NCBI RefSeq assembly: GCF_036320965.1
Contig: NC_092270.1
Span: 18,809,440 to 18,873,439, forward strand
From: Panulirus ornatus
Taxonomy: Eukaryota; Arthropoda; Malacostraca; Decapoda; Palinuridae
Reading direction: 5' to 3'
Length of the DNA stretch: 64,000 nucleotides
The notes beneath the pieces were generated by a model. It ran no database searches. It saw only the letters and a list, made by a program, of their open reading frames with translations, and was not told where the DNA came from. Shown here in pieces: positions 1-11,038 of the stretch (the stretch's first letter is position 1; the number at the start of each line of letters is the position of its first letter). A program made the position numbers and the translations under genes.

Positions 1-860
1 ATCTCAACCCAAAAACCTCTGTCATACATTCAGCACAGCAAGAGACATCCCAGCAAGCAAAACAATACCTATCACTGGAAAAGTCAGTAAAAGGCAAGTA
101 AAGATGACTGCTGAGTGCTCCCAGAGCACCAAAGTTGGAATTCCAAGGAGAGACTGAGAGTGGGTGTGTCCAATGAGAAGTAACAGATGCAAAGGTTCTG
201 GTCAAAGGGCCCTATGTGGAAGAGATAATGTATTTACAATGGGAAGGTTCAGAAGTAAAAAAAAAATAAAAGTGTGGTGGTAGAGTGCTTATGATTGTCA
301 GAAGCTCAAGTTGGGTGTTTTATTATTTGCTGTACATCATTAAAGAGGAAATAAGAAAGCCCTAGCTCCTGCAGGATCATGCTAGACAAAGCCTAACCAA
401 TCTTTGTGGTGAACCCTATATACAAGATTTCAGCACATGGATGTGAAGAGAAGAATGTTTCATAGCATGAAATCAAATAGTTGAAAAGTTGTACAAAGTT
501 GGGGAAATTGAGGGGGAAATGTACAAAACATAAATGCAAAGTCATGGACAGCAGAGAAGTTCTGAGTCAGATGCCTTCAAGTTCAAATTGAGGGACTCAA
601 GATCCATAAGATGAGCAACGAGACTTTTGTACTGGTACAACACCGATTTTCCAGCACTCTTGGTTCCAAAGCCTTTTTGGATTAACCATTTTGCTTAACC
701 AACCATGGTCATGTAATAAAATTTCATCAATACACCTCTAACCCAGGAATTATACATCTCCCATGTGTCTAAAGTATACCATGGACTGCTAGAAATTTAA
801 ATTAAACAAATATTAAATGCTTAAGCACCCTAAGATGGTAAGTCTGTCCTTAGATTGTTT
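1..860. other. intronic or downstream sequence, no gene
   Basis: AT-rich sequence without long open frames. Positions about 441-630 resemble 17,160-17,330 (unknown dispersed repeat). Nothing else is recognised. Confidence 0.5.
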
Positions 861-865
861 GAATC

Positions 866-1216
866 TAGTGGCGTATCTAGGGTATGGCAGGTAGGGCAGG
901 TGCCCTTGGCGCCACTTGAAGGGGGCGCCAGTGGCATAATGGTGTCCTGGATCTAGACAATGATTTGGATCTTAAAGATTTTGATTTTCTTGACCATGAA
1001 AACATATTTTTGGCATTTGGAATCACACTGATATCATTATCCGTTCAACGGTTATTAACAAAAATTGATATTTTCGTAATGGCCTCCTGGATCCAGACAA
1101 TGACTCAGATCACTCTCAAAATCTAATCATTAGCCCTTGTGTCATTTCTGACTTTCCCTGAAAATTTCATCAAAATTGGTTCACAACTTTTGTTGAAAGT
1201 TGCTCACAAACAAAAA
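866..1216. repeat. hAT-like terminus plus duplicated GGATCCAGACAATG-type unit
   Basis: At 871-886 the sequence reads TAGTGGCGTATCTAGG, close to the CAGTGGCG start common in hAT elements, followed by GC-rich GGCGCCACTTGAAGGGGGCGCC. Two related units follow, at about 946-1060 and 1084-1215, each starting TGGATC(T/C)AGACAATGA. The second carries a TTCCCTGAAAATTTCATC stretch common in arthropod repeats. Origin uncertain. Confidence 0.4.
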
Positions 1217-1239
1217 ATGCCAGTAAAAACATAATCACC

Positions 1240-1730
1240 TTCGTGGTTTGCAGACCGCTTTTCTCCGCAAACTTTATTCATGGAAATTCCATGAAGCTTC
1301 TTGAATCTTTGAAGCCATCCTTTACTATAGTCATGCTCATGTTGTAATTTAAGTTCTCTATGGAACAACTTAGCCTAGTCCCTTATCATGTTACCTGACA
1401 AGTCCACTCCATCACTCCAACACTGTCAAGACCATTCCATCATCACTCGATCGTGCGCAGTACTCTTACCATCTTTCACAGTTTTTCTAATCGTCGTTTG
1501 CTTCTTGGAATCACTGTCTGCATAGAATTTCAATATTTTCTCCCTTTATATCATAAACAATTCTTTATATCATAAACAGTTGATGAACCAGTACTGTAGA
1601 TCTCACACAGCTTATGCACCGAAACACCATGGTCCATTTTTTTCAACAGTTCTACTTTATCCTGGATCAATATGGACTGGTGTTTATGTTTGACACCATG
1701 ACCGACGCTCTCACATGTCTCAAAAGCCAT
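1240..1730 (-). pseudogene. Tigger/pogo-type transposase N-terminus relic
   Basis: On the minus strand an ATG at 1730 opens MAFETCESVGHGVKHKHQS and then DKVELLKKMDHGVSVHKLCE and STGSSTVYDIK, a CENP-B N-terminal helix-turn-helix. After a small duplicated block (TATATCATAAACA twice near 1545-1580) and frame changes, a second DNA-binding domain is readable: FHRELKLQHEHDYSKGWLQR, then FKKLHGISMNKVCGEKRS. These are the two DNA-binding domains of pogo/Tigger and jerky-like transposases. Stops and shifts make it dead, and no DDE domain follows at lower coordinates. Confidence 0.8.
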
Positions 1731-2012
1731 AGCTAGGATTAAATTTGAGCAAAAAAACTAAGAATCTCACAGAATTGAGGTATCACCACCAACGAGTGCA
1801 GTGTAAAGAATGTAAATAAGCACGCCCTACACACAACAACATTTGTGGCCGCCCAGTAAACTAGTCTGGTGGCAGATGTAATTTCAAATTATCTCATGTA
1901 ATTTTGTCCGGACTAAATGAGGAGCCGAACCATCAGTTGCTGGAAAAGCGGTGGTGTACCTGTATTATAACATGCATAAACACCAGCCTTGGAGTGGAAA
2001 TGATGGTGGAGA

Positions 2013-2690
2013 TTAACCCTTTCACTGTGCGAGGGATGCTTCTGCCCCTGTAATGATTGCTGTGTTCATTGCAGCAGGGGATGTATATGCTTTTTTTTTC
2101 TGCTGGAGTGTATATATACACCCATTAACCCTACAAGGACTATAGCCACACTTGTAAGATTTTTTGAGTGGGCACAGCAGCTATACTTGTATAAGATGCC
2201 TTTTCCTACCCTCATTTAAACCAGATGGCATACTTTACCTGTATGCTGATGTGCCTTATGTCACAAGCAACTAAATCTAGCACAGAGAAAACCTAAAGAG
2301 TCATTTGAAAATAGGGTAATACTGTATGTCTGACTCAATGAGGACTCTAGTCATACGTATAACAGATGCCTTCTCTCATGGTCAATAAAACTGGAAAAAG
2401 TACTTTGTCAGTATGCAGAGATGCCTCATGTCCCATGACAAGTGTGCTTAGCATTGAGCAAGAACTCTAGAGTGCTAGTTATCGACACACCACAATGGAA
2501 GAAGGTATAGCCCTGGCATGCATACCAAACTTAATGTTTGTATCCTTGATACTTCCTGTTGACTGATAAGACTAATATATTTTTTGAATCTTTTGATAAA
2601 CCTCAAAGGCATATTCATATGTCTTGAACCATGACATTATAGAGGGCACAGGTTTGTCTAAGTGGACAAAGACTTTTGTTAACCCTTTGG
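2013..2690. repeat. TTAA-flanked piggyBac-like ends (weak)
   Basis: Three TTAACCC sites occur at 2013, 2125 and 2679, two reading TTAACCCTTT as many piggyBac-like element ends do. A self-complementary GTATATATAC lies next to the second. No transposase is seen between them, so this may be a pair of solo ends or chance. Confidence 0.25.
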
Positions 2691-2959
2691 TTTTAAAGTT
2701 GCATGTGGTAGGGGAAGTTCCTGCCCTTTCCTCTTAGTGCTTTTCTGCCTCCAGCTGCATGAGTTTCTCATTAGTGAGATCCCTAGAATGTGATCCTAGC
2801 AACCCAGCTACATCTTTTGTGACTTCTTCAAAGCCAGAATTGTTGGCAAGAGTCATAATTGTCTGCTAGATGTGAGGCACTGTTTCTGTTTGTCTAAAAT
2901 CTGTTACTGTGCACACATTTGGGCCATCACTTAACCCAAATACCATTCACTGTTACAGA

Positions 2960-3830
2960 TGTGATTTCTTCCCATAGCATGGGATGTTCTCTACAGTATT
3001 CTTGATATTAGAACTTCTAAATTACTCCCTGACTGAAGGCTTACCTTCCCCATTTGTATTTCTTGATATCAAAACTTTTCCATCACTCCCTGACTGAAGG
3101 CTTACCTTCCCAACTTGTATCAACAAGGATTTGATGGAATGTCCTTAAGTAACATGTCTTGAGGGTGCCAATCCATGGGCTAAAGCAAGGAAGTAATATC
3201 TACAGGTAGGAACTACACCCTAACAATTGGATTCGACTCAATCAGGTGTTGAGGATGGCCTTGTGCACTGTCAAGAATAAGCAATGCTTAAATGACTAAT
3301 TTCTACTGGTTTAGTAATGCTCCTAGCTGGACAGAAAAAGCCAATACACCATCCATGAAAAAACATTTTAGGTGGCTCAAGCCTTATTGTTAGAATGTCC
3401 AATCACAGGTAATGCTGACTTTATCACGCTCTTAATAGCCCTAGGATCTTTTAATGAAACAACAGCAAGGACTTGATTCTAAAATCTCTCTTAGCATTCC
3501 CTCCCAGAAGAAGTATCAAACGGTCTCAGGTTGCTGTGAAACTCAGAACATGCTTTAACAGAATAACCCGTGTCTCATCCATACTGAACACATGCTGAGA
3601 TGTATAACCTCATTCTTTAATAATTTTCTTTGAATACTCTAGGTACCACTGTGTGCCTGCATATCAGCATTAGCAGCCTCCCCAGTCATACTGATGTTAT
3701 AGAAATCACGGTACTTTTTGAACCTTTCATCATTAGCAGCCTCACCAGTCATACTGATGACATGGAAACCACGACACTTTTGAAACATCCCTTTGCCAAT
3801 AGATACACAGCAACAGTGATGCAGCAGCTT
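2960..3830 (-). pseudogene. Tigger/jerky-type DDE transposase relic
   Basis: Minus-strand translation, with frame changes, gives ISMTGEAANAD, then QHVFSMDETRVILLKHV (first acidic residue in MDET), GGNAKRDFRIKSLL, KDPRAIKSVIKSALPVIG, LLILDSAQGHPQHLIESNP (second Asp) and FLPVDITSLL-PMDWHPQD. This is the order and spacing of DDE_1 transposases of Tigger/jerky elements. At least six stops are present. A 23-bp block (ATTAGCAGCCTC-CCAGTCATACTGATG) is tandemly repeated at about 3669 and 3733, duplicating the MTGEAAN segment. It is a separate, opposite-half relic from the one at 1240-1730. Confidence 0.82.
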
Positions 3831-4077
3831 GCCAAGTATTGAGTGGTCTAGCTAGTGGTGGTGGCAAACAAGCAGTCAGCTCTCAGTAGCAAAAATCTTT
3901 AAAATTTTCATTCTATAGTCACAATTTTTCCTATAGTCCTCTAATTTTTAAAATCCACAAATAGTTGATGATGCTTTCAATGCCCTACAAGATTATTTGT
4001 TGAAGCCCTGATTTTATAATCAAGTTGCTTTACAATTTCCATAAACTTTTTTCACCACAAAAATTATAAAAGTACCA

Positions 4078-4937
4078 ATAGTGGTTCTAACAATGTTATA
4101 TGGTTGCAAGGCGTGGGCTGTAGATAGAGTTGTGCGGAGGAGGGTGGATGTGTTGGACATGAGATGTTTTGAGGACAATATGCGGTGTGTGGTGGTTTGA
4201 GCGAGTAAGTAATGAAAGGGTAAGAGAGATGTGTGGTAATAAAAAGAGTGTGGTTGAGAGAGCAGAAGAGGGTGTTTTGAAATGGTTTGGTCACATGGAG
4301 AGAATGAGTGAGGAGGAAAGATTGACAAAGAGGATATATGTGTCAGAGGTGGAGGGAATGAGAAGTGGGAGACCAAATTGGAGGTGGAAAGATGAAGTGA
4401 AAATGATTTTGAGCGATCAGGGGCTGAACATGCAGGAGGGTGAAAGGCGTGCAAGGTATAGAGTGAATTGGAATGAAGCGGTGTACCAGGGTCGACGTGC
4501 TATCACTGGATTGAAACAGGGCATGTGAAGCATCTGGGGTAAACCATGGAAAGTTTTGTCGGGCCTGGATGTGGAAAGGGAGCTGTGGTTTCGGTGCATT
4601 ACACATGACAGCTACAGACTGAGTGTGAACGAATGTGGCCTTCGTTGTCTTTTCCCAGTGCTACCTCGTGCGCATGCAGGGGGGAAGGGGTTGTCATTTC
4701 ATGTGTGGCGGGGTGGTGATGGGAATGAATAAAGGCAGCAAGTATGAATTATGTACATGGGTATATATGTCTATGTCTGTGTATGTATATATATGTATAC
4801 GTTGAAATGTATAGGTATGTATATGTGCGTGTGTGGACGTGTATGTATATATATGTGTATGTGGTTGGGTTGGGCCATTCTTTCCTCTGTTTCCTTGTGC
4901 TACCTCGCTAACGCAGGAGACAGCGACAAAGTATAAT
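4078..4937 (+). mobile_element. RTE-type LINE copy R1, 3' part with long tail
   Basis: 5'-truncated copy. Open frame 4169-4528 encodes the C-terminal domain: GVLKWFGHMERMSEEERLTK (one extra Glu) and RSGRPNWRWKDEV. The long 3' tail follows, ending in the family terminus GGAGACAGCGACAAAGTATAAT. Upstream frame is broken. No clear target-site duplication. Confidence 0.85.
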
Positions 4938-4939
4938 AC

Positions 4940-5990
4940 TAACTACTTCATTCCCAATCTTTCTAACATTTACATATTCATGTGAAAATCCCTCAAAATT
5001 ACAAATGAAGATATCCTCATTACGCATCACTGAAACACCATCAAAAACCTCTGTTTTTCTATGTTGCATTTAAGTGAGGTGAGGTTGGCTGAGCTAAGGA
5101 GAAAAGTTTTGTCTAGCCTAGTTTTATGAATACTTCAAGTTCTCTATACTCTGGCTCACAGTATACTACCAATGTAACACTATCCTGACATCTGACATCT
5201 TTTCTAAATGTTTCCTCCTTAGTTTCTTGGGGCCATAGATATTTCACACAGCTAGAAGGAGCTTTAAAGAAAGAAGAGGAATGCCACAGAGCCAAATTAG
5301 TTATAGAATTTATTCAGAATATGTTCTACAAAGATTTTACAAGAATACAAAAGATTATCATCACATTGGTGTTAGGAGGAAGTAACTGACCCCATGGATA
5401 GGTTTACCCTGTTATGGTATTGCTTATGTTGTCTTGATTCATTTTCACCATACATGACACACTCTTTTCTTTGTTTGTCAGATGTTCATGATTCAAACTT
5501 ACACCTTATGAAATGTAATAAGAACTGTGTTTTATGTTCACTAGGAGCATTGTCAGTGTTTCTGTCTTTTTAAAAAGCAGTTCTTAGAAAGTGTTGGAAG
5601 TATATATAGCATTCAATTCAAATGTCAGGAAATATATATAATGGCCAAATAGGAAAGGAATAGGGATAGTCTTTGTCAAAACAAGTACAATTTTAGAAAT
5701 GGGTCAAACCCTAAATCACTTTTCAGGCATGTGAGATATTACAATCATGCAAATGACTAGAACAGGGTTAAACTTTAAATAAATGTGCTGACAAAGTTGA
5801 AAGACTTACTGTGGAATCACATTATATAAAAAAAATTTCACTATGCTTCATGGTAAAATGCATATATCTGATGATATGTTAATACATTCGATTTACAATG
5901 TACCAAATATAAAATGAGAAATCGGAGAGAGTAATCCAAACTGAATTTGTATCATATCAGGTTTTGAACAGCATTCCTCAGATGCTGTTT
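4940..5990. other. intronic sequence, nothing recognised
   Basis: AT-rich, no open frame over about 60 codons that looks coding, no recognised repeat. Confidence 0.5.
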
Positions 5991-6039
5991 GGTTTGGAGT
6001 ACCTTTGCTCTTTAGGTAGTGGTGGGTAAGGTGAGAGCC

Positions 6040-6171
6040 TTCAGTGTGACTTTGATGGTTTTGGACAAAGCATATGACAGAGATGATAGAGATGTTCTGT
6101 GGAAGGTTTTACAAATATGTGGTGTGAGAGGGAAAGCTACTAAAAGCAGTGAAGAGTTTTACAGGTTGTAC
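6040..6171 (+). mobile_element. RTE-type LINE fragment R2 (RT palm)
   Basis: Reads LDKAYDRDDRDVLWKVLQIC, the conserved LEKAYDRVDRDALWKVL block of the family RT, about 45 codons only and diverged. Confidence 0.75.
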
Positions 6172-6342
6172 CTCTCTCATCCTGCATGTTTTGAATCTGC
6201 CACCATTAGTTATAAGTTTGTGGATCTGTCATCAGCGCAGCAATGTTAGCAGTGCTAAGGTGCCAAAATCTGTTTACGCTGCAACCGAGATAATTAACAT
6301 TCCTGTTAATTTCTCATATTCAGTTGTACTTTCGCCCTTAGT

Positions 6343-6516
6343 ATGTCATCCAAGAGACCAAGAGGTGCAGAAGATGGTGCTAGTAGTGCTAATCAGCATA
6401 AGCGTAAATCATCTATGCTTGAAAAGGTGAAGTTACTGAAAAAATTTGACAAAGGAACTTTTGCAAAGACTTTGTGAGAGAACTATGAGATTCGATCGTC
6501 AAATGTGTATGACTTA
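6343..6516 (+). pseudogene. second Tigger/pogo-type N-terminus relic
   Basis: ATG at 6343 opens MSSKRPRGAEDGASSANQ, then KRKSSMLEKVKLLKKFDKGT, a stop, and ENYEIRSSNVYDL: a CENP-B N-terminal helix-turn-helix of about 58 residues. The sequence differs from the relic at 1240-1730, so it belongs to another family. The rest is missing; TTTTCTGGCATTTTC-type sequence follows at 6530 and may be an element end. Confidence 0.65.
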
Positions 6517-6644
6517 GGGGGTCAATTTCTGTTTTCTGGCATTTTCTGTGGTCTGGCAATGGCCAGGTCCCAAGGATACTAGATTATAGAGGTATAACCT
6601 ATATCAAGAGAATAAAGTATGTGTGCTAATAGGAAGAACACTGG

Positions 6645-7115
6645 GTCTATGCAGGGGTATGTGATGTCACCCTGGCTGGAGTGGATGGTATTGCTGTTGA
6701 ATATATCAAGAAAGGGGGTGATGGTATTCTTGATCAGTTGGTTAGAAGTTTCAAAATATGTATGGATCATGGTGATGTGCCTGAGGGTTGGTGCAATACA
6801 TGTATAGTGCCACAGTATAAAGGCAAGGGGGAAAAAGGTGAGATTTCAAACAACAGAGGTATAAGTTTGTTGAGTATACCTGGTAAGTTGTATGGGAGGA
6901 TATTAATTGAGAAGGTGACGGTATGTACAGAGCAGCACACTGAGAAGGAGCATTGTGGTCTCAGAAGTGGTGGATGTGTTGGAATGAAATGTTTGAGGAA
7001 AATGTGTGGTGTGGGGGGTTTGATCAAGTAACAAAAGAGTAAAAGAGATGTGTGGTAATAAACAGAACTTGGCTGAGATAGCATGTAGGGTGTTTTGGTC
7101 AGGATGGTGTGTGAA
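6645..7115 (+). mobile_element. RTE-type LINE fragment R3, internally deleted and scrambled
   Basis: At 6648-6680 a piece of the RT motif reads MQGYVMSPWL. The sequence then jumps back to an earlier part of the element (DGIAVEYIKKGGDGILDQLV, YKGKGEKGEISNNRGISLLS). At about 6965 it jumps forward from LRSGG to MKCLRKMCGVGG of the C-terminal region, omitting some 300 codons. Dead. Confidence 0.75.
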
Positions 7116-7144
7116 ATAAGATAGTCAGAGAGAGAGAGTGGTTT

Positions 7145-7416
7145 AGTGAAGAGAGAAGAGTAGTGAAAGCTTTGCAGAAGATGAAATCCAGCAAGGCAGC
7201 AGGAGTGGAAGGTATTGCAGTTGTAGTTATTCATTGTATGTATGGATCATGGAGCAGTGCCTGAGGATTGGCAGAATGCATGTGTAGTGCTATTGTATTA
7301 AGTCAAAGAGGATAAAGGTGGGTGTTCAAACTATAGAGATATAAGTTTGTTGAGTATACCTGGTAAATTGTAAGGGAGGGTAGGGTATTGATTGTGAGGG
7401 TGAACGCATATGCAGA
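7145..7416 (+). mobile_element. RTE-type LINE fragment R4 (RT N-terminal part)
   Basis: Diverged sense-strand match to the KALQKMKSSKAAG to SLLSIPGKL block, with several stops. It abuts an opposite-strand fragment at 7417. Confidence 0.65.
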
Positions 7417-7893
7417 GCCATTCTGTCAACCCTATCATATGCCTTCTCCAGATGCATAAATGCCACATACAAATTCAGTGTTTTTCTAAGTATTTCTCCC
7501 ACACATTCTTCAAAGCAAACACCTGATCCACACATCCTTCACCACTTGGTGATCCCACACTGCTCCTCCCCACTCTGATGCTCTGCACAAGCCTTCACCC
7601 TTCTCAATCAATACCCTCCTTACAGTTAGGTATACTCAACAAACTTATACCCCTGTAGTTTGAACACTCACCTTTATCCCCTTTACCTTTATAGAAAGGC
7701 ACTACACATGCCTTCCGCCAATCCTCAGGCACTACTCCATGATCCGTATATTCATTAAATATCCTTACCAACCAATCAACAACACAGTCATCCCCTCTCT
7801 TCAAAAATTCAACTGCATTACCATCCATTCCAATCACCTTGCCACATTTCATCTTATGCAAGGCCTTCACCACCTCTTCTCTCTTCCCCAAAC
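7417..7893 (-). mobile_element. RTE-type LINE fragment R5a (RT N-terminal part)
   Basis: Minus strand reads REEVVKALHKMKCGKVIGMD, then GNAVEFLKRGDDCVVDWLVR, PEDWRKACVVPFYKGKGDKG and, lower, LEKAYDRVDR, with frame breaks. It covers the fingers and early palm of the RT. Confidence 0.8.
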
Positions 7894-7898
7894 CACTA

Positions 7899-8235
7899 AG
7901 TCAGTCTTTCTTCACTTACCCTCTTCACATGTCCAAACCATTTCATCTCACACGCTTCAGCTTGCTCATACATGCTTTTCTTATTTCCACATCTCTCTCT
8001 TACCATATCATTTCTTGTTAGATCAAACCTTCTCACACCACATACTGTCTTTAAACACTTCATTTCCAGTATAACTGTATTTTGTACTTTATGATCATGA
8101 GCCCAAGCCTGGTATCCACACAACACAGTTGGGAATACTGTACCATCAAATATACCTATCTTTTCCCTCCCAGACAGTGATTTCCCTCTCCACACACTCC
8201 TCAACCATGCCAGGAGCTTAGCCTTCACAACCAAT
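7899..8235 (-). mobile_element. RTE-type LINE fragment R5b (C-terminal domain)
   Basis: Minus strand reads LEMKCLKTVCGVRRFDLTRN and CEMKWFGHVKRVSEERLT. In minus-strand order this C-terminal piece precedes the N-terminal piece R5a, opposite to the order in the element, so the two are separate or rearranged fragments. Confidence 0.75.
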
Positions 8236-8690
8236 CAATGGCTCACTTTAGCTCCCATGGTTCCAGCTGCTTATGTATGTAGGCATGAATGAATCATCCT
8301 TTCTTATTTGCAGTCTGGACACCAACATTAAAAGCATCAGTTTAACATAAAACAAACCCACTCATGTCTAGATGCAATATTCACAATGAACATTTAGTCT
8401 TCAATTGTCTTTTGCTCATTTCACAAATAAAATTTCATAACCTCGAACTTTTTGACCTGAGGTTCTGTGCAGTGGATGTGGCCAGCTTCCACAATGCTGC
8501 ACAAGGCCCATAAAAGGAGCTTTTCGGGCAGAACAGTAATTCAAGAAAAGGTATTCATGAATAATTGACAATCACCTTGTTATAAACTTTCAACTCCAAA
8601 TGCTCATCATTTTCCTACTCTTGCATGTAATGTAGACTGAAAGTTGCAGGAGCCCCTTAATGGGGTTTCTGAGGTTGTATGATAATATAT
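8236..8690. other. intronic sequence, nothing recognised
   Basis: No coding-like frame or recognised repeat. Confidence 0.45.
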
Positions 8691-8699
8691 TTTATATTC

Positions 8700-9712
8700 A
8701 TTATACTTTGTCGCTGTCTCCCGCGTTAGCGAGGTAGCGCAAGGAAACAGATGAAAGAATGGCCCAACCCACCCACATATACATGTATATACATACACAT
8801 CCACACACACATATATACATACCTGTACATCTCAAAATATACATATATATATACACACACAGACATATACATATATACACATGTACATAATTCATAGTCT
8901 GCCCTTATTCATTACCTGTCGCCACCCCACCACACATGAAATGACAACCCCCTCCCCCCTCATGTGTGCAAGGTAGCACTAGGAAAAGACAACACAGGCC
9001 ACATTTGTTCACACTCAGTCTCTAGCTGTCATGTAATAATGCACCGAAACCACAGCTCCCTTTCCACATCCAGGCCCCACAAAACTTTCCATGGTTTACC
9101 CCAGATGCTTCACATGCCCTGGTTCAATCCATTGACAGCACATCGACCCTGGTATACCACATCATTCCAATTCACTCTCTTCCTTGCACGCCTTTCACCC
9201 TCCTGCATGTTCAGGCCCCGATCACTCAAAATCTTTCTCACTCCATCTTTCCGCCTCCAGTTTGGTCTCCCACTTCTCCTTGATCCCTCCACCTCTGACA
9301 CATATATCCTCTTTGTCAATCTTTCCTCACTCATTCTCTCCATGTGACCAAACCTATTCAAAACACCCTCTTCTACTCTCTCAACCAAACTCTTTTTATT
9401 ACCACACATCTCTCTTACCCTTACATAACTTACTCGATCAAACCACCTCACACCACATATTGCCCTCAAACATCTCATTTCCAGCACATCCACCCTCCTC
9501 TGCGCAACTTTATCTATAGCCCATGCCTCGCAACCATACAACATTGTTGGAATCACTATTCCTTCAAACATACCCACTTTTGCTTTCCAAGATAACGTTC
9601 TTGACTTCAACACATTTTTCAACACTCCTAGAACTTTCACCCCCTCCCCCACCCTATGATTCACTTCCGCTTCCATGGTTCCATCCACTGCCAAATCCAC
9701 TCCCAGATATCT
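8700..9712 (-). mobile_element. RTE-type LINE copy R6, long tail
   Basis: Minus strand open frame 9700-9110 holds the C-terminal region (VDGTMEAEVNHRVGEGVKVL, LEMRCLRAICGVRWFD, NRFGHMERMSEERLTKRIYV, RRSGRPNWRRKDGV). The long 3' tail at 9109-8700 ends with the family terminus near 8705. It is 5'-truncated at 9712, inside the LGVDLA block. Only a 7-bp ATAATAT is shared by the flanks, too short to call a duplication. Confidence 0.88.
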
Positions 9713-10099
9713 AACAACAATAATATCAACACAATAATATCTACATAAAAGATTAAATATTCAATAACATAAAAACAGAAAAATAGCATATTCTGATGGC
9801 CAAAATGGCCACTATTGTTTAAAATAAATTCTAAATCACTTCATTTAAACTACTTTTCTTTCCTTTGGAACCTGGGAAATACAGCATATGGTGTACAGAG
9901 TTTTGAGGTTTCTTTTGTTATCTATGTAATAATGACTCTTGACAGATAAATGTGATGATACTTATCACTTACTCATATACGTTAATACAAATAGCTTTCA
10001 GATGACAAAATGTTTATATAAACACCTATTCATTTCCTGTTTGCTATATGAGGAAACATGAAATAGGAATCTTTTGAAAAGACATGTCCATTTTCTCAC
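9713..10099. other. talin intron after exon J, nothing recognised
   Basis: AT-rich; intron sequence beside the exon J donor. Confidence 0.6.
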
Positions 10100-10258
10100 C
10101 TGTGGCTCTGGGCTGTTGGCTCCCAGTGAAGAAGCTCCACTTTTTACTATATCTGACAGCTGAACAATAGTAGTGACTGCATTCTGAGCAGCAACTGCAA
10201 GCTGTTCTTGTGAAGATGCTGCACCTGCTACAAGTGTCTTGGTGTCTTCAACTAAAGC
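10100..10258 (-). CDS. rhea: talin exon J (R11), last exon seen
   Basis: 159 bp, 53 codons, phase 0 both ends. It reads ALVEDTKTLVAGAASSQEQL, TTIVQLSDIVKSGASSLGA, ending SPEPQ. Acceptor TTATTTTGCAG and donor GTGAGAA are visible. In other talins the chain continues with an INAVKDVA-type helix; I find nothing like it in 1-10,099, so the next intron is longer than 10 kb or reaches past the window. The rest of R11, R12, R13 and the dimerisation helix are therefore outside. Confidence 0.96.
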
Positions 10259-10693
10259 CTGCAAAATAATGAGATCAGTAAGTACATCACATATGAAATC
10301 ATTCAACAAATATCAAATGACCACCTAATATTTTCAGTTTCTTAACAATAATGCGTACGTCACATCATGATATAAAGATAAAACAATGTACTGAAAGTGA
10401 TTTATATCTACATAAATGGACAACATGGTATCAAAAGCAATGAGAAGCCACTGACAGTTAGAAATGTCAACATTTGTGAGCGAATGCAGTGTCTGTGTTC
10501 AAGAAATGAATTTTGACTTCATCCTCAACTAATGCAGCTTCACTACACTTTCAATATGCCTAAATTCAAATCATTCTCTACATAAGCATTTTCTATTCAC
10601 CATTGACAAATGCATCTTCATTTCACTCTCCATACCATAGGCCTTTGACCTAACTCTTAAAGATTATATCAAAGCCATAGTTTCCAGTACTGA
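10259..10693. other. talin intron I-J, nothing recognised
   Basis: Acceptor side of exon J followed by AT-rich sequence. Confidence 0.6.
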
Positions 10694-10906
10694 TAGCTAA
10701 GAATACTTCCCATGTATTCTTTGCATCATAAAAGGCAACTAAAACAGGTGGGAGCGGGGGGGCTGGAAATTCTCCCCTTCAGTTTTTACTTTTCCAAAGG
10801 AAGGAATGGAGGAGGGGGCCAAGTGGGGATTTTCCCTCTAAGGCTCAGTCCTCTGTTCTTTACACTGCCTTGCTAATGCGGGAAATGATGAATATGTATG
10901 AAAAAA
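10694..10906 (+). repeat. SINE-B copy, old
   Basis: Diverged copy of the roughly 240-bp repeat: AATACTTCCCATGTATTC, AAAAGGCAACTAAAACAGG, GGGCTGGAAATTCTCC, then CAGTCCTCTGTTCTTTACAC and GCTAATGCGGGAAATGATGA with an A-rich end. Oriented with its tail to the right. Confidence 0.75.
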
Positions 10907-10963
10907 TAATAAATTGTACCTAATGTTTCTATAATGCTCTATAATGCTTTTTTTTTCTAAAGT

Positions 10964-10965
10964 AC

Positions 10966-11008
<43 letters not shown>

Positions 11009-11038
11009 TAATAATAATATAATAATAATAATAACAAT
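10964..11038. repeat. (AAT)n microsatellite, target of LINE R7
   Basis: About 25 AAT units with two short interruptions. It is the left flank of LINE R7; the same pattern resumes at 12,187 on the other side. Confidence 0.9.

Noticed and set aside
4020..4454. 144-codon minus-strand frame and other frames around 4.0-4.6 kb
   Set aside because: Antisense to the LINE R1 coding end.
5113..5295. 60-codon minus-strand frame tested as a possible further talin exon
   Set aside because: It has no helical rod character and no match to the expected INAVKDVA-type continuation.
8700..9130. Pol III-like A box (TAGCGCAAGGA) and B box (GGTTCAATCC) within the LINE tail and coding end
   Set aside because: The two are hundreds of bases apart and the second lies in LINE coding-end sequence, so they do not form a Pol III promoter.
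10964..11038. Regular repeat that might be taken for a CRISPR-like array
   Set aside because: It is a plain trinucleotide microsatellite in a eukaryotic intron, without spacers.
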